Assembly (NCBI GenBank): GCA_000727475.1
Contig: KL647310.1
Coordinates: forward strand, 1,508,849 to 1,572,848
Direction: 5' to 3'
Origin: Sarcocystis neurona
Lineage: Eukaryota; Apicomplexa; Conoidasida; Eucoccidiorida; Sarcocystidae
Length of the DNA stretch: 64,000 bases
The notes below the pieces were generated by a model that did no database searches, was not told the DNA's origin, and was given only the letters and a program-made list of their open reading frames with translations. Both the position numbers and the translations under genes were made by a program. Of the stretch, positions 11,524 through 22,701 are shown in pieces (the stretch's first letter is position 1; each line of letters opens with the position of its first letter).

Positions 11524-13293
11524 ATGAGAACCTCATGCGTCTTTCTTGTCTGCACCTTGCTTCTTCCGGGTGCCCTTGCCGGTCCTCGACGCCCCAAGCA
11601 GGATAAGAAAACTTCAGAAGCCGTAGCTCCACCACCTGCTTTAACTCCGTCGCCTCCTGCACTTGCGGAGGTTTCGCCTCCTGCACTTGTAGAGGCTTCG
11701 CCTATAGTGGAGATCCCTACAGAAACTTTGACCAAGTGTTTCGACGTTCCGTTTTCTATCGAGCAGCCGTGCGCGAGTAAAGTGGTAACGCAGCATCCGT
11801 ACGACTGCGACGAATCCGAGCTGCATGAAGTGTGCTCGGAACGATTCACCGAGGTGCCATCAACATGCTACCGTACAGTGATCTCAGAAGAGTCTTACGA
11901 TTGTCCCGTCACAGGATCCGAGAAAGTCTGTGCCCAGATACCTATATCTGAAGCCAAGGTGTGCAAACGCAAGGCAATTAAACAGGTAAAAAAAGACTGC
12001 CCTGCAGTGGACAAGGTGACGACGTGCCAGGTTGTGTCCGAGATTGCCGAAGACATATGTTTAGAAAGTTCGGTATTTGAGGAAAAGTACAGCTGCTGGA
12101 AGACGGAAGTTCGGCAAGAGTGCGAGACGCAGATGATGACGGCAGAAAACGAATGTACTAGGGAGGTGCAATATCCAGTCCCGTATGAAGTGGTGGAGGT
12201 TGAGCTAGACAGCGTTTGTAGAAAGGTCGAGAAGCCCGTAACCGTTGCAGCTGTACGCGAGAAAATTGAAATTGAGGAATATTCGTGTCCGGAGGTTGTG
12301 CACGAGAAAGAATGCCATCCAACTACAAAGCAGATTCAGAAGCCGTGCCTTCAAAAGCAAAAGCGAGTTGAAAACTATGACTGTTCCGAAACAAAGATGC
12401 AGCATGTGGAGAAGACGTGCACAAAAATGGTACCGCGCGAGAGCGTCGTGACAACATGTACGCCAACTCTGGCAAAAAAGCTGCGGCGTTTGGCTTCCGC
12501 GAAGCACGAAGAGCTCTGCACGCAAAAGATGATGATTGTCGAAGAGGCACAGTCATACCCATGTGAAGAGGACATACCGATAATTGTGCCAAAGATTTGC
12601 CAGCGAGACGTGGAAGTGGATGTGGAGTCGTCTTGTACTGAGACTGTTCCAGACGAGGTCTGTCACATGGTTCAGAAAACGCTCCCTAAAACCTGTACAC
12701 GGCCTCGAAAGGGCGCGGAAACGTACGAGTATCAAGATGTGACCTACGAAGATATCTGCGAGGAGGTCCCACGAGAAGTGAAGAAGACTGCTCTTAAAAT
12801 GGAAACAAAAACTGAAACATATCCTTGCGAGACAGCCAAATTCCGCGAAAAATGTCTTGACGTCACAATCCCTGTTCAATCTGTTTGCAAGGCAAGCATC
12901 ATGAAGACGGTGGAAAAAAAGTGTCCTCGAACGGTGTACAGGTCAGAATGCAGTACGGCGCAAGTAGAGGTTATGAAACCATGCTACGCTGAGGTGGAGC
13001 AGGACGAGGAGTATACATGCTTCGAGCACGGCTTTAAAGAGAAGTGCTCTACAGTGCCAGTATACCACATGGGGAAGTGCACGGCAGTAGTTTCCCGTGA
13101 AGAAGAAGTACCCTGCACACGACCCCATGTGGTGCTCGACTGTGCTATGCAAGCTTTTCCGGTCAAGAGAACTTGTTTCAAAGAAGCTGCAGACTTGAAA
13201 GATGAAGTTTGCTACACAACCGCGTCGCAGCCTGAATGTGTGGACCTCGTGATCACAGCCACGGGGGGACAAAGGCCGGCGCTCACAAAATAG
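11524..13293 (+). CDS. Secreted Cys-rich repeat protein, candidate oocyst-wall or surface protein
   Basis: Single-exon gene, 589 residues from ATG 11524 to TAG 13293; the frame is open upstream to 11464 but only via GTG. Residues 1-19 are a clear signal peptide (MRTSCVFLVCTLLLPGALA). A Pro/Ala-rich linker follows (about 20-65), in which PPAL and VSPPAL-type units repeat. From about residue 68 to 580 the chain is a tandem array of degenerate modules of roughly 35-45 residues with regular Cys spacing. An acidic stretch ends in a Tyr-x-Cys pair, then Cys 6-9 residues on, then another after 8-12. Tyr-Cys motifs recur as EESYDC, EEKYSC, EEYSC, ENYDC, QSYPC, ETYPC and EEYTC. There is no C-terminal hydrophobic tail or GPI signal. 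The even Cys spacing and high Lys/Glu content resemble apicomplexan disulfide-bonded wall proteins, but the spacing is not the classical COWP six-Cys repeat, so the wall role is inference. Confidence 0.75.
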   Translation: MRTSCVFLVCTLLLPGALAGPRRPKQDKKTSEAVAPPPALTPSPPALAEVSPPALVEASPIVEIPTETLTKCFDVPFSIEQPCASKVVTQHPYDCDESELHEVCSERFTEVPSTCYRTVISEESYDCPVTGSEKVCAQIPISEAKVCKRKAIKQVKKDCPAVDKVTTCQVVSEIAEDICLESSVFEEKYSCWKTEVRQECETQMMTAENECTREVQYPVPYEVVEVELDSVCRKVEKPVTVAAVREKIEIEEYSCPEVVHEKECHPTTKQIQKPCLQKQKRVENYDCSETKMQHVEKTCTKMVPRESVVTTCTPTLAKKLRRLASAKHEELCTQKMMIVEEAQSYPCEEDIPIIVPKICQRDVEVDVESSCTETVPDEVCHMVQKTLPKTCTRPRKGAETYEYQDVTYEDICEEVPREVKKTALKMETKTETYPCETAKFREKCLDVTIPVQSVCKASIMKTVEKKCPRTVYRSECSTAQVEVMKPCYAEVEQDEEYTCFEHGFKEKCSTVPVYHMGKCTAVVSREEEVPCTRPHVVLDCAMQAFPVKRTCFKEAADLKDEVCYTTASQPECVDLVITATGGQRPALTK

Positions 13294-15185
13294 TACGACA
13301 ATTTTGTGAGTTGCCCCCGACGGATCTACAGCACTTTTTGTGGCACTTCAATGCTTGATGCATGGTACGCATTTTGTGCATTGAATCTGAACTCCAAGAC
13401 ATGGTAACTATTTGGGTGCGGTGGGTCAAAGTGTGGGTGGGAGTACATCACGGTAACGCTGCCTTGGGGGTTTACCCGCGCAGAACGACCGCTCACTGCT
13501 CTTCGAAACTGACCTCAATGAACCCCATTTGACTTTTCATATATACATCTCTCTATCCATATACATATTAGTGGACACAGCACTCCTATGTACGTTGGAG
13601 CCTGGCGTACACTCCAACTTGATCGCGATGACTTTTTCCTTTCCGCCCCCGCTGCCTTCTCTATTCTGCATTTCTTCCCACAAATTCTACCCGTGTCCAC
13701 CACATCCAAAGTGTAGCTGACTTATATAGCAAGCGGTCTCACTCAGAATGCGAATACCGCACTTCGCAGCTTCCACCGCTGGAACATGTCGCATGCCGTA
13801 GAGAATTCCTACTACAGCGCGCACACCACTTAGTCGCACAAGCTTGCGTGGAAGACAATGTGCGGCACAACGAGCGAGTTCAACACATAGGCACGGATGC
13901 CAGTATCAACAAAATAGCTTGAAGTGGGGATGCATTGAATGAAGTTACGGGGCCGATAAATGGGACAAGCACTTTAACGAGTCCGGAGTCACAAAAGCAC
14001 TCGGAAGCACACAGCGGCGTATGCGGTCGTATCCGAAACACACTGCATGCTCACATACCTGTACTTGAGGGAAGATAATACGCGGGGAATAATTATACGC
14101 AGGTGATGATCCGGAACGGGCCCCCGTTTATGTCTGAGATGAATGAGGGAGAGATAAAGGTGGTGAGGTATGAGATAGGACAAAACCGGATGCACGGGAT
14201 GTGCCACGATTCGCTGTTTTTCGGAAGAGTAGGGGCGGCGTGGATGATGCAAGTTCCGTATGCCGAAGTTTTTACGGTGCCGAGCATTATTACGAAAGGC
14301 AATAGACTCTTAGCAGCGCATGTCTGCTGCAATCAGGCAAAGATATCGTAGTAAGAGTACCACTATGCTTTTCCGGTCTACTCGTTGTACTAGAGGACGC
14401 ACCGTTTTTGTGTTGCAGAGCATCTTGTAATCGCAGTGTGCTATCGTTCTGGGGCACCACCGCGCTGCTGCTTTTGCTGATGGAGTAGTGTATGTACTTG
14501 GACTGAACAATTGGCATCTTAGATGGTCCTATTGTAATTGGTGCCAGACAGGTGTATCCAGACACAGGAAATCGCGTCCTCGACTGTCCTGCGGTTGCGT
14601 TTCTCGTACATATATATATATATATGTATATACTTACGTCCACGCACACATATACGTGTAATTGTGTACGAATACCACGTTTAACTGTCCTGTGCAACTT
14701 TTGTTTGGCGACCTAGAGGATTAACACATAAGGAGAATGTTGTAGCTAGCCATTTGTCGGCATAGAAATGAAGGACTTTCGGGTTGTCCAGTTCTGCAGA
14801 ACTGGACTCGTCTACGAAACAGTAAGAGTAGGTTCTTCTTGAGAAACGTCCGGAAAACATTAAATAGAGGATTGACAGTTGCTGGACCTCGATCGTATAC
14901 AAATGCCTCAGTACCACGAAAAGGCTGGATGAGGAGAGCCGCAGCAAGTACGTGCACACTCTGTCGGCGTCTTTCCTGGTCACAGCGGAGACGTGTGAAA
15001 TATTTTCTTGCCGTAAAGTCGAACTGTTGCCGGTGTGCCATTCACTTGTGGTGGTTTGCTGAGCGGAACTTCACGCGGTAAGGGATCAGTTGTCTCTTTT
15101 CACTACATCGTCTGCAGTAGTGCCTGTTCGTGTTGTCGTTTGACCTCGTTTACCATGAAACTTCTCTTCATTGGTATGTGGACCG
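13294..15185. other. Intergenic; (TA)n at 14608-14632
   Basis: No coding region can be supported. A frame at 14103-14351 plus (MSEMNEGEIKVVRYEIG) and its minus-strand shadow are both open, with no family resemblance either way. A short TA run lies at 14608-14632. ATG 15155 opens a 60-codon frame overlapping the start of the next gene in another phase; it is judged a shadow because the 15186 frame continues into a phase-matched exon. Confidence 0.45.
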
Positions 15186-18100
15186 ATGGATTCTTCCCGC
15201 GTATCGACGGTGGCCGCAGGCACCCCTGCCGCGACGCACGGCGGTATGCAGTATCCACTCTGGAAGACAGTCATTCCACCAGCTTCAACCAAGCGATGCG
15301 CCAGCGAAATGGAGGCCCACCGTACCCAAACAGCTGCCACCACGGAGCATCAAAAGCGAGTCGAGCAGACACAGCTCGTCTACCACGCTATTATTGGAGG
15401 ACTCCTACTGGCGGGCAGCGTCTTCGCCAGGCGTGCGAGACAGAGGAAGTCGCTGACCTTGTTGAAGGTAATTTCTGGACGCGTGAGAAGCTTTAGTTGT
15501 CGTGGGAGATCTGTTCTCTCTTATTCGTGCCACTTTCGCGTTGCCTGCTTCGTTCAGATCTGTAGCTGCTCGATTTTTGCTGCCGCATACGGCACAGAGT
15601 GCCGGTACGTTGTAGCGCAGTGTTTATCACGGAAACAAATATATCGTTTCTATAGTGGCACTGCTGCTGCGGCCGTGCTACTGCACACAGCTTACTGTGG
15701 AACTCGTGTCTCTTCCTCAGACCTCTCCCTGCAGGCTTTCCACTGCGTACACTACCAGATGCCTCCGGCAATGGCACACAGGCATAGAGGTCGTGTCAGG
15801 CACTCCTAGTGCATTCAGAGGCCATTTGACGGGTGCTCTTTATGCACTAAAAACCTTGACAGCAATCCCAAACGACGTGCTCCTGGCAGGGTGGAAAGTT
15901 CTGGTCTATAGGAGGGAGTGGGCCATTACAAGCTCTCCTGTGTACCTTGCACCCGCACAAATATTTTCGGATTTCTGTTTTACAGTGACCGCTTCACTGA
16001 AGACACTTCTCGACTGCTCCGCTCACGGCACTTCTGTACTCTGAGGTTTGGTTTCACAGTCTCCTTAGCGTCCTCATTCTCATGTTGAGGCCAGCGGCGC
16101 GCAAGGAACATCAGGACATGCAAGGTGGTCCACGTTAGTAGACACTTGTGTCCAGTGTGTGCTACATCACTCATGGTCACGAATGTGTTTAGTGCTGATT
16201 GTAAGAGTAGATGAAAAACGTGTAGATAAGAAATCTTCGCGGCAAGGATCCGTGCTCCTAAAGCTCTGGGTATGCGAGAGTGATTCAAGGACTTGGGGAA
16301 AATGGATTTTTGCAATGTTCCGTGTTCGTAAATCCCCGGGTACCGAAGTTATGCGAAGGTGTCCATTGAAATTTTGCCTTTGCTGTACCTACGGTTGCGT
16401 GCGCAGCTGCGTCTCGCTGTGTTGTTTAGCTTAGTCTCGAGCTCACAGATGCGACAGTTGTGATGCGAGTCTTGCTTCGGTGATTTCCTGCTAGTCCTGC
16501 GTGTCTTTCTGCGTAGGTCTACACTTCCATGCTCCCAGTGCTCCTTGCTTGCGCTGCGTGCGCGACCGTATGGTCCTTCCCTTATCGTCTTCGAGGTTTC
16601 CCGGAAGCACCTTTACAGGAGATGTTTTCCCCGTTGCAGTTCGGATTCCCCTGCTTGCGCCGTTACTTTCTGGTGGCATGGCGGGTGGTGCGACAGTGGT
16701 TTCCTGCACACTACCAGTCAGCGCATGTCGTATTGCTGCTGCTGCAAGCCATTTTCTGCACCTGGCAAGTGGCAACAGCTTCTGGCCTCGGATCAGGTAA
16801 ACGAAAGCCAGGAGAGACTTCGATGCCGTCAAAATTTACACGCGCGTGCACCAGTGTTCAGGGAAATGCAGCAGTGCAGCAGAATGACTTGCAGCAGTGT
16901 GACGGTTCTGCTGCTGAAGTGATGGAGGCTTGCCAGCGGAGCTCTCCGGACGCACTGCAGCAGCCCGCCGGAAGTGTGACGGAAACGAACAATACGACGG
17001 ACGATCGCGAAGCTGCTCCAGCGACAGCAAAGGATGCGTCGCTGCGAAGGAGAGAAAAGGGTGGAGACAAGAAGCAGAAGCAAATACTCGGTGGAGAACA
17101 GTCCGCCGAACAGCGACGGGCCGGCTGGAGCAGCACTGCCACACAGCCAGCAGAAAGCAATGACGAATGCTCACAACAAGCAGAGAGCGACAACGAGGGC
17201 TTGCAGGAAGCGAAAAGGAGCAATAGCGGATCGAAACCAATGTGTGTGTCCACGCAGTATACAGGGCTTCTGGAAGAACATCACTCCGGTCAAGGACGCG
17301 TGGGTGACGAATGGACACGTATTCCACGGAAAAGACAAGCAGAAACGGAACACAAAGTGACGCAGCGTTCCTGGCCCTACTCCCAGAGCACCTCTCTAGA
17401 TCGCCTTGTCTGGGATTCACCAGCTGTCTTCGTCTTCCTTGTCGTAAGTCAACAACTCTTCATCGCATCTTTGACTGCCAATGCGTACAATTTCTCGTGA
17501 AGGGTGAATAATTTTAGCCTAAAGTGAAGTCTGTTTTCAATCCCTACGCAAACGTGCGTGTGTGCCTATATCTAAATTAAGTGCTTTGAAATCCCTGGTC
17601 CAAGCGCACCGGTGTTTGCAGAAAGGCGCTGCGACGTCGGGATGCGTGCTCACACCTGCACCTGAAAAACTGCCACATGTACGCACGCAGGCCCGTTACC
17701 AGGAGGTGCCGCTTCTTTGGTCAGCAGGAGGTGCATTAGTAGGGTTGTGCACTTACGATTCGCATGCTAAAATGTGTAGGTACAGTATTCCATTGATGGA
17801 GAGAGTGGAACAGTAAGTAAATTGAGCACTTCAACATGTTTGACAAGAGTTTCCTGTAAGTGGCGTTAACCTTCGATTTAGTCACAAATCGTGTGCATAG
17901 ACGTATCCGTGCTCGTGAATATATATATATATATATATATACATATATACATCACAGAGTGGCGCGCGCGGATGCGTAGGTAGTTTTCCACTGGAAGGGG
18001 AGATGAAGCATCGCTGTTGTCAGCTACGGTTGACGCCAAGCGTTGCTTCGGTCAGCCCCTTATAGATAAGTGCTGTAAGGCGTAGGAAAGGTGTGTGCCT

Positions 18101-19766
18101 GCGCGGGTCGGTAATTAATTCTTCAAGGTGGTCTTTTTGTGTGATGCGTGGTCGAATTGACGGAGTATCAGCTAAGTGGGTGGGTGCGTCACAGACGACG
18201 AAGCGTCTGCCTGACAGAGTTTGTTTCTGTGTAGGTTGTCTGTCATTCCCTTTGCCCGTCCTGCTTTCACGGTTGCGCACGTTATTTTAGACGTGGTGAT
18301 GTGATCCTCGTATGGTGCTCTCATAATTACGGCATATGAATTTTTTCCGCCATACGTTCAGTGAGACGTTCCATATCTGCGGTCGAGCATGACACTGCGC
18401 TTTATTGGTGATTATTAATTCGTTACTAGTTCACGTTTCAGCAGCCACTGCGTCAGCTCTATGCGCGGCGGCATACCTGCATGCTGAACGTCTGAGGCGC
18501 GTGCTCTCCTCGTGAAGGCATACCTGCGTGAACAACTGTGTTCAAGTACGCGTGCAGCCACATAGCATAGGTGTGGTATTAGTGATGCCCTCGGATATGA
18601 GTTCCAGACGAGCACATGTGTGTATGTGTGTGTGTGTGTGTGTGTGTTTACATGCACCCCTGCTTTGCGACAGGTGGTTGTTTTGCCGATATATGGCTTG
18701 TGGATGTCTTCAGCATCCAACGGCTTTTCTGATGAGGACGTGTACATTTCTGCCTCTCGCCAACCTCTTTTCCCTCCGCGGTCGGCACGGTCCTCACTTT
18801 TTTCTAGTGATAATTATATGTCTCTCTTATTGTCCCCTCCTGCTTCGTCCCCGCTTTCCTCGTCTCTTCTTCTGCATCCCTCTGCGTGGATGTGCCTGTA
18901 TGCTGCTGCACGTATTCCGCTTCACTGGCTCCCCTCTTCTTCTCTGCGGTGGTCCCTGCTTATGCCCGAGATCGTGTGGCTTGCGCTCCTTTTGCTGCGG
19001 CATGTCTTGAGCGTTGAGCATTTACTTGGATTCAACAGCAGCGGAGACTCGCTCCAAGGTCAACATCTAACGCCAGAACAGAAGGGAGAGGCTTCACCTT
19101 TGTTCTGCGGCGGTAACTCCGTCTTTCATCACGATGACGGCAACATTCTCTCCGCAGGACCTCTTCACACCCTGGGGCGGCTTTCGACAATCAAACGCGC
19201 AGCGTCAGAAGGACGTTGTTCAGAACTAGGGCAATCGCGTGCAACAACTCGAACGCCGCTGTCGCAAGCAGCAGCTATGAAGCCAGAGGATGTTTTTCGT
19301 GCGTTACCGCTTGGGCCGGCTGACTGTCTTTTCGTTGCCGTTCAAATTGTAATGCCGGCGCTGGTAAGGTGCACCCCGGTCGTTCACCGCTGTCTGTGTA
19401 CTCGTGTATCTCCTCAGGCAACACAAGGGTGCATGATGTGAAGTTAGATATTTTCGCTTCAGTGGCTTCCCTATTTTTGCATTTGCATATCAGTGCCGTC
19501 TGCACGGGGGAACTGGGTGTGCTTGCATGCCGATTCGCTGAATTTGCTTTTTGCCTTGAGTTTCTGATTTTGTTGCAGTCGCATGAGGAAGTTTCTCCCT
19601 GCGTTGCTGCTTGTTCGCGCTGAGTTGCAGCTGATGTACCTGCGGCGCAGGGGGAGAGCGCAGGCCTCTGAAGTCTTGAGAAATCAGCGGCCTTTCGGCG
19701 ACGTAGTCGACTTGAAACGGAGTTTTCCTGAATTTTCTCCCGCGGACCACATCGAAGTCACTGGGG
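15186..19766 (+). CDS. Membrane protein gene with PEX16-like segments (tentative, one or two genes)
   Basis: Three well-framed exons open the region: 15186-15467, 15721-15890 and one starting 15986. The first carries a membrane-like segment (AIIGGLLLAGSVF) followed by RRARQRK. The second contains RGHLTGALYALKTL then PNDVLLAG, which resembles the LLYSLLNLL-x-D-x-LL stretch of peroxin PEX16. ATG 16529 opens a 305-codon exon with hydrophobic segments and a Ser/Gln/Glu-rich middle, ending at a GTAAGT donor (17444). It joins in phase to 18674-19363, where ARIPLHWL and RWSLLMPEIVWLALL resemble the PEX16 RPL...RSW-P-WL region. A later frame at about 19580-19766 (VLRNQRPFGD) resembles the LLRSPFYD motif. 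PEX16 is a peroxisome-membrane biogenesis factor. The middle joins (16.0-16.5 kb and 19.36-19.58 kb) are unresolved, and each single motif match is weak. Confidence 0.4.
17919..17952. repeat. (TA)n microsatellite
   Basis: An uninterrupted run of about 12 TA units followed by CATATATAC, located in the intron between the 16529-17443 and 18674-19363 exons. Confidence 0.9.
18617..18648. repeat. (TG)n microsatellite beside an acceptor
   Basis: A TG run sits about 25 bp upstream of the acceptor GCGACAG (ends 18673) of the 18674 exon. It may act as part of the pyrimidine-rich tract, although it alternates T with G. Confidence 0.8.
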
Positions 19767-20826
19767 TAAACCATTTTTTTGTTGCCTTCTGCCACTCATT
19801 GTGGAGTGTTCGTGTGGTCTGTAGAGCCAGAGACAATTGCATCTCTGTGCGTTTTACACTCCCGAAAAGGATGCACATATTTTTTTGCACGCGTTTTCTT
19901 CCGTGTTGCCGTGGTGCGTAGCTTTTCACAGAAACACAGAGCGGTGAACCCTACGTAGCATGTGTACTGGCGTCATGCTCGTCAACCATTACCTGTTAAC
20001 GTTAGCTTAGCTATCCTCCGCGCGTGTGTCCGCGCAAGTGTATGATGCAAATATATTTACTATTCTACTGTGGATACGCGCGCCTCCACACATTGCCTCA
20101 TTTGACACAGTTTCTGGTAGACGAGTACGTGGTTACACAGCGCGCTGGAAATCGAGATCGAGAGGGGTCGTCTACCAGGAAGAAAGATATTAGCGAGAAA
20201 AAGGTACCGAGAGCGAGACAACTCAAGTCACAACACACGCAGGAATGCCGACTTTGTCGGTTGAATGATACAGAAGACGTAAATGCCCACTTGCTTTAGA
20301 TAAGCTTTTACAGAAATTGTTTTAAGCTGTCAACGTGTGCGTCGCTGTACCCTGTTTATCGGATCCGGCACATCTGCATCGTGGTCAGTGGTCAGTAAGT
20401 AGTGGAGAAGCCCACTTCGCTATTGTCCGGTAGAGGCTGTGTTTTCCTTCGAGAACCAAAGGCCTCGTCTTCGCGGTGCTCGCCAACTCGGCGTCACCAA
20501 GGCACTGTGTGTGCACGCACGTATGTTGAAAGCGCGTACTTAATTCCGAGGAATCGACTGCAGTGTTTTTTGCAGTGTCATCGTTGACATATATATATAT
20601 ATATATTTCCAGGACACGGCTATGTATACGTCTATGTATACGTGTGTATCGGCGTATCTACCGACACGCAACTCCGCGTGTATATACATGAATATATGTA
20701 TAAATGCGTATATATATGTATACGTATACACGTGCAGGTACATGCTTTGAGGACCTGAGGTTCCGTTAGTGTGTGACTCCGCTTCCTTGAAGTGACCTCT
20801 GGGAACATCCACAACTGCCAAGCGAG
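19767..20826. other. Intergenic or intronic, TA-rich
   Basis: No supported exon. TA/TG-rich microsatellite DNA at 20586-20735 includes a TA run at about 20588-20608. It may contain the last exon of the PEX16-like gene, which was not found. Confidence 0.4.
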
Positions 20827-22701
20827 ATGTTGTGGCTGTTTGTTGGCACGTGTCACATCAAGGGCAGGGTCCAGACTACATCGGTTACAGTTGTCTTGAT
20901 TCTTGTGTTACCAGTGCAGATGATCAGTAACGTATGGGTCACTCTTGGATATAAAGGCTTAGATGGGGAAGTCGCAGTAGCGATGGTCGGCATGGAAGAC
21001 GGTGCTGTAGCTCGAACAGCTGTGTTGTCCTCTCGCGCGGAACTGGTTGGGGAAAACAAGTACTGACCACTCGGGTAACAATTCTGCCGGGATGGACTGA
21101 CACGCCTTTCTATCAGGCATGCCAGCTTGCGTGTGTTTGTCTGCGCTGCTGTGTCTTGCCTCGCTTCTCAGGAGCCGAAGGAGCGAATGAGAAGAGACTG
21201 CAACTGGAATGGTGACGGTCTTCAGCAGCCGCTGGTTGCTCAAGTTGCAACGGGGCATGGCGGGATTCAAGTGAGTTGCGCCCAGGTGGTTGTACACATG
21301 CTTATGTATGACCGTGAAATGATCATCATCTGTACGAAAACCGAATAGGTGCACGGCTCTGCAGCGTAGCGTGATGACCGTGTGCCCGCGTAGCCTTGGG
21401 GCTTTGGATAAGTGGGCGTGCATACGCACGCACGCAGAGCCGGTGGCTCTGTCGGGTACGGTTGTCACGTACGTTGATCGGTCTGCGTTTGTGTGCGTGT
21501 TTTTCTTGCCGTTTGAGCATGCTTGTGCCCTTCTTTAGCTTGAGTACCTTGGTATGAGAACCATGCGGACGAAGATATACGGCAGAATACTTGTTTGGAG
21601 CGTTGACGCTGCTCGCTGACTCGCCGGATATTTGAGAGCACTGGTTGATCCGAGTTGGCTGCGGTTTCAGGCGGAAAATTGGAAACAGAAGTGTCCACCG
21701 CATGAGAGCAATGACTGGTGTGCCGTTGTACAAGGAGAAATATACTCCTAGTTTCACGACGACACTGCATTTCAGTAACTTTCAGCATATGATGGACACA
21801 GACGTCACTGGCTGCGGAATCGTCGTCTTCCAGGCCTGCAGTACATGTTGAAAGTGAAAGATAGTGTGAGACGGTTACGTGTGTACGTAGGCATGCGGGC
21901 AAAAATGGAACTGGTTGTGCGAAGAACTTTTGAGTCACGGAACCAAGCCCTTGCCAGTTGGATCTTGTGGGAATGCGCCGACTTTCCCTTTCCATGTAGG
22001 GTGGTGCCCTGTGTCTTCACAGCTTCACCTGTATGTGAGCGCGTGTGTGGTTATATTTTGAAGTGTACGACATGGAGAGACTTTTCTGTGGACGTGTGTG
22101 GGCTGATGTGATTGGATGGAAATTGCCTTTCTTTTGCATTTGCGAATCTCCAGGGACTCCGCGGTTCCGGCCCCGCACTGTACGAAGACGCTGACGGTGA
22201 CGTGGCACATGCTTTCTACGTTGTGGGGCCCGGCAAGTAAGCGTGTCACGCAAGGTGCATGCAGACATTGCTTTATTAGAAGAAGGCGGCAGCACTCGCC
22301 TGATGGCCAGCCTATGTGTGTTTGGGGTGCGATTTACTCAAAGCAGCACAAGAGTAGACAGTAGACTGTTGTCTGCGGGAACTAAATTTTGTGAGCCGTT
22401 CTTCTTAATCAGAGAAAGACTATGCAGGTGGATTCTGGCGTAGAGTCACTGCTGTAATATACTTGCGTCTGAACGGAAAGAATGTAGACTTGCTTTTGTT
22501 ACCAAAGTAACGGAACACGTGATGATGACTATGACTGCGGATTTTCCACCAGGTGCTGAGGGCACGTATCGTATGTATATATTGGTGGCTGTCTGCAGAG
22601 GATTCTCCCGGTTACTTTTGGGTTGTGTTGTATGCAGCGAGGTGCAGCTGCTGCACACGTCCCGCATGAAACGCGTTTTTCGGCCACAGATCATCAAGTG
22701 A
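20827..22701 (+). CDS. Exon-like pieces of an unidentified protein gene
   Basis: Several plus-strand pieces look coding but could not be joined fully. ATG 20827 opens 79 codons: a hydrophobic segment (VTVVLILVLPV), then SNVWVTLGYKGLDGEVAV and a charged tail ending ENKY. A piece at 21173-21271 (CNWNGDGLQQPLVAQ) lies between a CTTCTCAG acceptor and a GTGAGT donor. A piece at 22154-22238 (ALYEDADGDVAHAFYVVG) is bounded by CTCCAG and GTAAGC. Further open stretches lie at 22250-22330 and 22520-22701, the last ending in a TGA after FRPQIIK. The hydrophobic start and spaced Cys residues suggest a secreted or membrane protein. No family is recognised, and it may be more than one gene. Confidence 0.35.

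Noticed and set aside
16836..17420. Minus-strand 194-codon frame
   Set aside because: Antisense of the Ser/Gln/Glu-rich part of the 16529 exon; Cys/Leu/Ser-rich composition is typical of a CAG shadow.
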